This document shows positions 1 to 4,961 of a DNA stretch of 7,297 nucleotides, piece after piece. The notes beneath the pieces are model-generated. The model had not been told where the DNA came from and did no database searches. It was given only the letters and a program-made list of their open reading frames with translations. Location of the stretch: contig JADGFH010000278.1 in assembly GCA_016743925.1 (NCBI GenBank), positions 1-7,297 on the forward strand, given 5' to 3'. Source of the stretch: Labilibaculum sp. (lineage in GTDB: Bacteria > Bacteroidota > Bacteroidia > Bacteroidales > Marinifilaceae). A program made the position numbers and the translations under genes. Numbering within the stretch: position 1 is the stretch's first letter; every line of letters begins with the position of its first letter.

Positions 1-1
1 A

Positions 2-139
2 GGCATAATAGTGCAATACAATGGGGAGAATGATGGAGGACAATTGTTTGGTATGGCGATAATAGCTTTAGTTTTTAGTTGTTTCTTATTATATCGAGCA
101 GGGATTTTAAATATGTATCAACAAGTATTTAAAAAATAG
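2..139 (+). CDS. C-terminal end of a membrane protein (partial, 5' cut by window edge)
   Basis: An open frame enters from the left edge and ends at TAG 137-139, giving the last 45 residues of a protein whose beginning lies outside the window. Residues 15-31 of the visible part are a hydrophobic run that should cross the membrane once, followed by a short basic tail ending in Lys-Lys, which would suit a cytoplasmic C terminus. A Gly/Asn/Asp-rich stretch precedes the membrane segment. The next gene starts 9 nt after the stop on the same strand, so the two are probably cotranscribed. I do not recognise the family. The evidence for coding is the open frame to the edge, the membrane-like composition and the close spacing; the fragment is too short for more. 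Confidence 0.55.
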   Translation, partial: GIIVQYNGENDGGQLFGMAIIALVFSCFLLYRAGILNMYQQVFKK

Positions 140-148
140 GATTAGTAT

Positions 149-661
149 ATGAGAAATGAGTTTTCTTATGAGGAAAAATGTGAATGCGCACAGAGTAGTT
201 TTTGTACTTTTGTGGAGGATTTAGAAGATTACTCCAACGAGGAAAAAAGCTATTTGACTAAAATTATTGTAGGCAATAATTTATCTGGTATATTATACGT
301 CAGCTCAGCTTTGGCAGCTTGGAGTTTTATTGCGGGCGTTATTGATGCTATCTTATTTCCAGGAGTAATTGTTTATGCAATTTTTCATGGAGTGATTGAT
401 GTTAAGGTGTTAATTCCTCCAATGGCATTTTTGGCACTAAATTTTAGCGCAAAATTGTTGTATGTTGCAATTAACTTAAAAGGAAAAGTTAAATTAATTG
501 ATGTTTTTATTTCTGCCTTACCATATGCGGGTTCAGCGTATTTATTGAAAAAGTTTTTGATAAATGATCAATTACTTTCTAAGGCAGTTATTTCTTACCT
601 TAAAATGAAGAAGCAAGATGTGAAAAATAGATTTTTAAAAGTTTTTGGGAATCGTAAATGA
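149..661 (+). CDS. Hypothetical integral membrane protein, 170 aa
   Basis: I do not recognise this protein. The first 40 residues are hydrophilic and acidic and hold three cysteines (C11, C13, C19). Residues about 46-109 form a hydrophobic block that would make two or three membrane spans, and another hydrophobic stretch sits near 115-136. The last 35 residues are strongly basic, consistent with a cytoplasmic tail by the positive-inside rule. It starts 9 nt after the upstream membrane gene, and the likely start of the redoxin gene lies 31 nt beyond its stop, so a three-gene transcription unit ending at the 1222-1248 terminator is plausible. The ATG at 149 is the first in frame and gives a sensible spacing. 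A role alongside the thioredoxin-fold neighbour is only a guess from position and the cysteines. Confidence 0.7.
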   Translation: MRNEFSYEEKCECAQSSFCTFVEDLEDYSNEEKSYLTKIIVGNNLSGILYVSSALAAWSFIAGVIDAILFPGVIVYAIFHGVIDVKVLIPPMAFLALNFSAKLLYVAINLKGKVKLIDVFISALPYAGSAYLLKKFLINDQLLSKAVISYLKMKKQDVKNRFLKVFGNRK

Positions 662-692
662 ATTGGATTTGAGAATAATTTTTTATATAGAT

Positions 693-1217
693 ATGAATAG
701 AATAATAGCATTAATAAGTATAGTTATGGGCTTAAGTTTTTCGGGGATGGCACAAGATGTAGATTCCAGAGGTTATATTGTTAAAGTTGGTGATATGGCT
801 CCGGATTTTAAAGTGAATTTGACAGATGGTACTAGTTTGCAGTTATCTGATTTGAAAGGGAAAGTTGTTATGTTGCAATTTACTGCTAGTTGGTGTGGTG
901 TCTGTCGAAAAGAAATGCCTTTTATCGAAAGTGATATTTGGCAAAAGCACAAGAATAAGGACTTTGCATTGTATGCATTAGATTTGGATGAACCGATTGA
1001 AAAAGCAGAGAAAATGATATCGGCAACGGGAATTACTTACCCAGTTGCTTTGGATGATGATGCAAAAGTATTTACCAAATATGCACATAAAGAAAGTGGT
1101 GTAACGCGAAATGTTATCATCGATAAAAGTGGGAAAATAATCTATATGACTCGATTGTTTAACCACGAGGAATTTAATGCTATGAAAAAAGTGATAGAAA
1201 AAGAACTATTAAAATAA
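693..1217 (+). CDS. Exported TlpA-like thiol-disulfide oxidoreductase / redoxin
   Basis: This is a thioredoxin-fold protein of the TlpA/AhpC-TSA redoxin group, which reduces or exchanges disulfides outside the cytoplasm. The active site is W67-C68-G-V-C71, preceded by the usual VxLQFTASW strand. The region from V32 (GDMAPDF) through DLKGKVV matches the redoxin N-terminal pattern, and IIDKSGKI near 142-149 is the conserved strand-turn. I chose ATG 693 (174 aa) because it puts a signal peptide at the N terminus: a positive start (MNR), hydrophobic residues 4-17 and a likely cut after A20. An in-frame ATG at 645 would add 16 residues and overlap the previous gene by 17 nt. The position usually held by the cis-proline is T138 (GVTRN). 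I recall the same motif in other Bacteroidota redoxins, so it need not mean loss of function. Its substrate is unknown. Confidence 0.85.
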   Translation: MNRIIALISIVMGLSFSGMAQDVDSRGYIVKVGDMAPDFKVNLTDGTSLQLSDLKGKVVMLQFTASWCGVCRKEMPFIESDIWQKHKNKDFALYALDLDEPIEKAEKMISATGITYPVALDDDAKVFTKYAHKESGVTRNVIIDKSGKIIYMTRLFNHEEFNAMKKVIEKELLK

Positions 1218-1221
1218 TAAG

Positions 1222-1248
1222 AAAGCGATTGAGAAGTTCAATCGCTTT
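1222..1248. terminator. Bidirectional intrinsic terminator between convergent genes
   Basis: A perfect 11-bp stem (1222-1232 with 1238-1248) closes a 5-nt loop GAAGT. A T-rich stretch follows on the plus strand, and on the minus strand the complement of 1211-1221 is T-rich too. It lies 4 nt after the redoxin stop and 5 nt before the end of the convergent VOC gene, so it can serve both. Confidence 0.85.
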
Positions 1249-1253
1249 TATCT

Positions 1254-1628
1254 TTATCCTTTTGAGTGTAAGGCAACATGATTACCTTCGGTATCTGCAA
1301 ATATTGCAAAATATCCTATTTCAGGATTGATTTGAGTTTTCGGAACCACTATTTCACCTCCATAACTCTCTACTTTGTTAAGTATTTTATTTAGATCTTC
1401 GCCACCGTTAAGGTAGGCTAATGTTCCTTCCTTGCTCGGTGTATGCATATCACCTTTAACTATAGCACCACCCACACCTTCATTTTCCTGATCATATGGA
1501 AAAAAACCCATTAAATCTGGTCCCATTTGTTCCTGAGGCATATCGAAATTTAATATTGAACTGTAGAATTTTTTTGCTCGGTTAAAGTCCGTTACTGGTA
1601 TTTCAACCCAATTGAAAGTATTTTTCAT
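1254..1628 (-). CDS. VOC family (glyoxalase/bleomycin-resistance fold) protein
   Basis: This 124-residue protein has the two beta-alpha-beta-beta-beta modules of the vicinal oxygen chelate superfamily. Module one spans about residues 5-60, with NWVEIPVTD then RAKKFY. Module two spans about 67-120, with EIGYFAIFADTEGN then VALHS. The length is normal for the single-domain family. VOC proteins bind a divalent metal and include glyoxalases, isomerases, dioxygenases and antibiotic-binding proteins. E9 and residues near the second-module DTEGN are the likely metal-site region, but the substrate cannot be read from sequence. It resembles the small VOC proteins widespread in Bacteroidota that are annotated only by family. 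It stands alone, with its own candidate promoter at 1664-1692 and a terminator just beyond its stop. Confidence 0.88.
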   Translation of the reverse strand: MKNTFNWVEIPVTDFNRAKKFYSSILNFDMPQEQMGPDLMGFFPYDQENEGVGGAIVKGDMHTPSKEGTLAYLNGGEDLNKILNKVESYGGEIVVPKTQINPEIGYFAIFADTEGNHVALHSKG

Positions 1629-1663
1629 GTTATCCTTATTTTGAAAGTTAATTTAGATTAATT

Positions 1664-1692
1664 AAAATATACAAAAGAAAGGATAATGTCAA
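1664..1692 (-). promoter_or_regulatory. Candidate Bacteroidota-type promoter for the VOC gene
   Basis: On the minus strand, TTGACA (complement of 1687-1692) is followed by 18 nt from its TTG and then TATATTTT (complement of 1664-1671). This resembles the Bacteroidota -33 TTG / -7 TAnnTTTG arrangement, with the final G replaced by T. Transcription would start near 1658, leaving a leader of about 30 nt. It lies downstream of the small RNA's terminator, so the VOC gene does not need read-through. Confidence 0.4.
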
Positions 1693-1702
1693 TAGAAGGT
1701 AT

Positions 1703-1727
1703 AAAAAAGGGCGGTGACTAGCCGCCC
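1703..1727 (-). terminator. Intrinsic terminator of the small RNA
   Basis: On the minus strand GGGCGG (complement of 1722-1727) pairs perfectly with CCGCCC (complement of 1709-1714) around the 7-nt loop CTAGTCA, and TTTTTT (complement of 1703-1708) follows at once. The six GC pairs stand out strongly in AT-rich surroundings. On the plus strand the hairpin is followed by CAAAAC-type sequence, so it is directional. Confidence 0.8.
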
Positions 1728-1796
1728 AAAACTACTACTTAAATTTACTTATGAATAAGTATTTTTAATCACATAAGTACTTAAAATACTTCATTC
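1703..1796 (-). ncRNA. Probable small non-coding RNA with own promoter and terminator
   Basis: Read on the minus strand, a -7 box TAACTTTG (complement of 1803-1810) precedes about 95 nt with no useful reading frame. That stretch ends in a GC-rich hairpin directly followed by six T. The start is placed around 1795-1799 from the box. The body has two small hairpins (1775-1791 and 1746-1761) that compete with an alternative 8-bp pairing. The layout (Bacteroidota -7 box, short structured RNA, strong terminator) matches that described for several Bacteroidota RNA families found by comparative genomics, but I cannot assign it to one. No convincing -33 element was found. It could instead be a terminated leader of the VOC gene. 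Confidence 0.5.
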
Positions 1797-1802
1797 AGGA
1801 GG

Positions 1803-1810
1803 CAAAGTTA
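1803..1810 (-). promoter_or_regulatory. -7 promoter element of the small RNA
   Basis: The complement of 1803-1810 reads TAACTTTG, an exact match to the Bacteroidota -7 consensus TAnnTTTG. No TTG was found at the expected -33 distance (about 19-21 nt upstream on the minus strand), which weakens the call. The correctly oriented terminator about 100 nt downstream supports it. Confidence 0.5.
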
Positions 1811-1893
1811 ATGATTGTTGGTGATTCGTATTGTTAATTTGATCTCTTTTTTATGAAAGATGCTTTTTACGATGTGAATCAACAATTATTGAT
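1807..1893. repeat. Long imperfect inverted repeat (hairpin of about 25 pairs)
   Basis: Positions 1807-1820 pair with 1880-1893 (14 pairs, three of them G-U). After a 3-nt bulge (1821-1823), 1824-1834 pair with 1869-1879 (11 pairs, three G-U). The loop of 34 nt can form a weak inner stem (1842-1845 with 1858-1861). The outer base overlaps the -7 box of the small RNA. It lies in a gap without a gene and no transcript crossing it is evident. Confidence 0.45.
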
Positions 1894-2192
1894 GAATAGT
1901 TATTGCTTTTATTTCAAAGAAATGTGACATTTCCTATGGTGTTATTTTGTTTTTGAGTCTGATTAAATTAAGAATATTTAGGTAGCCTGTTTGATTTAAA
2001 TGTAATTAGTGCAACTCTGAACTCTTCATCAATTGGTTTTATCTTTACTGTCGGTCATTTTGTGAATTATTTAAATTTTTTAAAATTGCTCTTGTATAGT
2101 GTTCTCAGGCGAAAAATCCTTAATTTTATGCCTATCTTGATAAGATCAATGAATAAGTTGGGAGAATGTTAATTTTTTAGCGCTAAGGGTTT
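1894..2192. other. AT-rich intergenic stretch upstream of the TetR-like gene
   Basis: I see no convincing gene here. It should hold the promoter of the TetR-dus-cbiZ operon, but no clean TTG / TAnnTTTG pair stands out. Two short inverted repeats may be operators: GAAATG-TGA-CATTTC at 1919-1933, and the overlapping TTGAT-AAG-ATCAA (2137-2149) and ATCTT-GAT-AAGAT (2134-2146), which end 43 nt before the start codon. The second is in the usual place for an autoregulating TetR-type site. Confidence 0.35.
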
Positions 2193-2819
2193 ATGGATAA
2201 GGAATTTGTTCAAATAATAGAAAAAGTAAGAGCTTACTTATACAAGAATGGAATAGATGGGTTCTCTTTTGAAAAGATGAAAGATTTTGGCGTGTCACCA
2301 TCTGACGTTTCAAAATTTGTGAATTCGGTAGAGGAGTTGGTTGAGAAAATTCTTGAATACGAACGGAAATCTTTCGAGTCAATATTTCTACAGTACAATT
2401 TTGAAGGGCAAAATGCCATAGATATTTTATTTATTGTTAGTCAGGAGATTAATGATCGTTTTGAGGATGTAACTCCATCAATAACTATGGAGTTAGAGAA
2501 CCATTTTCCAGAAGTCTATAAGAAGCATATGGCTGATAGGATGGAATTTATTTTTGATAAAATCCAGATAAATATTCAAAAAGGAATTGATCAGGGAATG
2601 TATCGAGATGATTTGAGTTGTGAGATGGTAGGACGCATGTATCTATCACGATTGGAAGATATGCATAATCCTGAATTGTATCCTCCGGAGAGATTTAAAT
2701 TCGGAACCATTTATGATACAATGATAGATGAATTTGTTAAAAGTATAGGAACTGAGGGCGGTATTAGTTATTATCGTCAGCGAAAACAATTATTAGGAGT
2801 ATTAAGTTTTGGAAGATAA
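2193..2819 (+). CDS. TetR-like transcriptional regulator
   Basis: The 208-residue length and layout fit the TetR family: an N-terminal helix, a helix-turn-helix at about residues 22-46 (GFSFEKMKDFGVSPSDVSKF, then a helix of the VEELVEKIL type), and an all-helical C-terminal ligand/dimer region. The HTH is divergent: the usual TTxxIAxxAGVSxGxxYxxF pattern is only partly kept (FSFEKM, FGVSPSDVSKFVNS). The ATG at 2193 is the first sensible start. The next gene begins 1 nt after its stop, so it is the first gene of an operon with dus and cbiZ. It may repress its own operon through sites near 2134-2149. The ligand is unknown; the company of cbiZ makes a corrinoid-related signal possible but unproven. 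Confidence 0.75.
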   Translation: MDKEFVQIIEKVRAYLYKNGIDGFSFEKMKDFGVSPSDVSKFVNSVEELVEKILEYERKSFESIFLQYNFEGQNAIDILFIVSQEINDRFEDVTPSITMELENHFPEVYKKHMADRMEFIFDKIQINIQKGIDQGMYRDDLSCEMVGRMYLSRLEDMHNPELYPPERFKFGTIYDTMIDEFVKSIGTEGGISYYRQRKQLLGVLSFGR

Positions 2820-2820
2820 A

Positions 2821-3765
2821 ATGAAAATTTCACTAGCACCTCTTCAGGGATATACTGATTGGGTTTTTCGACAAGCATATAAAAAGCACATCGGGGGCAT
2901 AGATCAATTCTATACCCCTTTTCTAGTAATGCAAAATTCTGGAGTTTTAAAAACTTCTCACAGACGTGAAGTTGAGCCATTTTTAGAACGTAAGGATGAT
3001 TTAGTTCCTCAGTTTTTAGGAGGATCAGTAGAAGAATTTCAATTTTTCGAAAACTATTTTTCTGAATTGGGCTTTAAAAAAATGAATTGGAATTTGGGTT
3101 GTCCATTTCCTATGGTAACCAGAAAAACAAAAGGTTCGGGTCTACTCCCTCATGCTGAAAAAATTAAATCTATTTTAAGTGATGGATATGCTGGGAAAAT
3201 TGATCTGTCAATAAAAATGCGATTAGGCTTAATAGATAAGCAAGATATTTTTCCAGTTTTGGAAATATTAAAAGATATGAATCTTAATGATGTTATCATT
3301 CATCCACGATTGGGAAATCAAATGTATAAGGGGAATGCCGATCGAGATTTCTTTAAGGAAGTACAAAATCAATTTGGTTTCCCGATAACTTATAATGGGG
3401 ACATTGAAACGCAGGAAGATTTTTTAAGTTTGAAAGATGATATGCCTAATCTGGAGCATGTAATGATAGGTCGTGGTATTTTAAGAGATTATTGGTTGCC
3501 TCATAAAATAAAAGGTTTGGATATTCCTTCAGAAGAGGAGAAGAAACAAATTTTACGAAAAATGTACGCTGAAATTTTTGACACGTATTCTTCATTTTTA
3601 AGTGGTGACACACAACTTCTACAAAAAGTAAAACCTTTTTGGGAGTATTTTTCAAGTCATTTCGATAATGAAAGAAAAGTATTCAAGGGAATAAAAAAAT
3701 CTGGAGGCTTTAAGAAATATGAACAGGCTGTTGCATTTGCATTTCAACAAAATGTAAAGGAATAG
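2821..3765 (+). CDS. dus: tRNA-dihydrouridine synthase
   Basis: This is an FMN enzyme that reduces uridine to 5,6-dihydrouridine in the D-loop of tRNA using NADPH, in the cytoplasm. The TIM-barrel motifs appear in order: LAPLQGYTD (5-13) at the start; NLGCP with catalytic C94; IKMRLG (131-136), whose K132 and R134 contact FMN; IIHPR (159-163); YNGDI (191-195); and MIGRGIL (215-221), the phosphate-binding end. The C-terminal third is the helical tRNA-binding domain. I chose ATG 2821 (314 aa), 1 nt after the preceding stop, because the protein then begins MKISLAPLQG, the usual family start. A TTG at 2809 would add four residues and overlap the regulator. Bacteria carry DusA, B and C types; the short form here is closest in feel to DusC, but I do not fix the subtype. 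Confidence 0.93.
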   Translation: MKISLAPLQGYTDWVFRQAYKKHIGGIDQFYTPFLVMQNSGVLKTSHRREVEPFLERKDDLVPQFLGGSVEEFQFFENYFSELGFKKMNWNLGCPFPMVTRKTKGSGLLPHAEKIKSILSDGYAGKIDLSIKMRLGLIDKQDIFPVLEILKDMNLNDVIIHPRLGNQMYKGNADRDFFKEVQNQFGFPITYNGDIETQEDFLSLKDDMPNLEHVMIGRGILRDYWLPHKIKGLDIPSEEEKKQILRKMYAEIFDTYSSFLSGDTQLLQKVKPFWEYFSSHFDNERKVFKGIKKSGGFKKYEQAVAFAFQQNVKE

Positions 3766-3768
3766 CTT

Positions 3769-4437
3769 ATGAAATTTGATGTTGAAGTAAACGAGCAGTT
3801 CCTTCATGTGAGTTTCGATTCACCTGTTCGCATGCTAAGTTCAGCAATTTTAAATGGAGGTATTCAAATTGCTGATCATTTTCTGAACACAAAGGTTGAT
3901 GCTAATTTTCTAGGTGAAAAGACCGATTTTGAAGCTCCTGCTCTTACTTTAAAAAGAATAGTCGATTCCGAAAAATGGGACGGGAATTGTGCAGGGATGA
4001 TGACAGCTGCTTTGATGAAATCGTTTCGAAGAGTAAAGCTGGAAGAGCAGGGAGTATGGATTGAAGTTTTTGTTACTTCGGGTGTTTCTAATGCAAGAAG
4101 AGCAGGTGATAAAGCAGACTATCAGTTTATGAATGAAGCTTGTGATAAAATAGGAACCATTAATATTTTACTACTAACAAATGCCAATCTTTCTGATGCA
4201 AGTTTGGTGGAATGTGTAATGATGATTGCAGAAGCAAAAGCTGCATGTTTGCAGGATCTGAATGTGCTTAGTCCAGTAAGTAATTTACTTGCGACAGGAA
4301 CTGGTACTGATTCTACAGCAGTGGCTTGTGGTAATGGTCCAGAGATTCAGTATTGTGGCAAACACGTCTTGTTTGGAGAATTACTGGCAAAAGCTACCTA
4401 TCAAGCAGTGAACGAATCTTTATCCGTAGATAAATAA
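3769..4437 (+). CDS. cbiZ: Adenosylcobinamide amidohydrolase CbiZ
   Basis: CbiZ cuts the aminopropanol side chain from adenosylcobinamide to give adenosylcobyric acid, which CbiB can then rebuild into the B12 pathway. It lets cells salvage corrinoids with the wrong lower part. The family motifs are all visible in the 222 residues: SSAILNGG (24-31), TSGVSNARRAGD (103-114), GTINILLLTNANLSDASLVE (129-148), EAKAACL (155-161) and ATGTGTDSTAVAC (175-187). The length is normal. It starts 3 nt after the dus stop, the third gene of the operon. Its 3' end overlaps the opposing P-loop gene by 37 nt with no strong terminator between. The neighbouring cobQ makes the same product by another route, which supports the assignment. 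Confidence 0.93.
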   Translation: MKFDVEVNEQFLHVSFDSPVRMLSSAILNGGIQIADHFLNTKVDANFLGEKTDFEAPALTLKRIVDSEKWDGNCAGMMTAALMKSFRRVKLEEQGVWIEVFVTSGVSNARRAGDKADYQFMNEACDKIGTINILLLTNANLSDASLVECVMMIAEAKAACLQDLNVLSPVSNLLATGTGTDSTAVACGNGPEIQYCGKHVLFGELLAKATYQAVNESLSVDK

Positions 4438-4958
4438 TTTTCGATAAAAAGGAGCCTTTCTTTAATGGATACTTTAGGTAAATCAATGATAGTAAATCCT
4501 AACTCTTGATAGGTATTTCTTAAGAAAGATGATATTTCGAGGGCATCTTCAAAAGATTCTGGTCTTTCATCATCATTAATGAAAATCTCTTTCCATGGTG
4601 GAGCTAAGAATATGCATTTGTTGTAATCTTTGCATTTTTCAAAGTATTCAGAAGGTACATTTAAGCCTCCTCTTCTAACATAGGCAATAATGTCTGGCAA
4701 TCCGCGATCGAAAAAGCAATTGCGAGTTGGTTTGCATTCAGATAATTGTTTGCTCATACGTTCGAAGCAAATATTCGCAAATTCTGCTAAGTTTTTCCAG
4801 GGAACTTTGTCTCCACCAATTTCGTGTTGTTCCCGAATAATTATACGAGAAATTTCCTCAAAACATTGATGTCCTTGTGCAGATAATGCATTTAAGAGAC
4901 TTGATTTTCCAGATCCTGGACCACCGGTTATAATGTAGCGGTTTTCGCACTTACTCAT
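4401..4958 (-). CDS. P-loop ATPase/kinase-like protein (AAA_28 / NadR-kinase type)
   Basis: A 185-residue single-domain P-loop protein. The Walker A is GGPGSGKS at 12-19. CFFDRGLPD at 81-89 matches the Walker B/DRG region of the NadR ribosylnicotinamide-kinase-like group, and NDDERPES near 128-135 would be part of the lid. This group (COG3911, AAA_28) is mostly annotated only as predicted ATPase; its fold is that of small-molecule kinases. It follows cobQ by 3 nt, so the two are cotranscribed, and its 3' end overlaps cbiZ. The context suggests a phosphorylation step in corrinoid assembly or salvage, for example of a side-chain amino alcohol precursor or a lower-ligand nucleoside. That is inference: no substrate-binding motif tells which. 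The start ATG at 4958 is the first after the cobQ stop. Confidence 0.8.
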   Translation of the reverse strand: MSKCENRYIITGGPGSGKSSLLNALSAQGHQCFEEISRIIIREQHEIGGDKVPWKNLAEFANICFERMSKQLSECKPTRNCFFDRGLPDIIAYVRRGGLNVPSEYFEKCKDYNKCIFLAPPWKEIFINDDERPESFEDALEISSFLRNTYQELGFTIIDLPKVSIKERLLFIENYLSTDKDSFTA

Positions 4959-4961
4959 ACT

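Noticed and set aside
645..692. Upstream ATG extending the redoxin by 16 residues
   Set aside because: It overlaps the previous gene by 17 nt and would place a polar extension before a clear signal peptide that starts at 693.
1811..1837. AGGAGG at 1797-1802 followed 8 nt later by an ATG reading frame of 8 codons
   Set aside because: The purine run is the complement of the small RNA's 5' end. The frame is only 8 residues, and strong Shine-Dalgarno use is not typical of this phylum.
1853..1927. 24-codon ORF in the intergenic gap
   Set aside because: No recognisable protein features, no promoter, and it lies inside the inverted-repeat region; likely chance.
4448..4459. AAAGG-AG-CCTTT as a terminator for cbiZ
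   Set aside because: The stem is five pairs with a 2-nt loop and lies within the opposing coding sequence; too weak to call.
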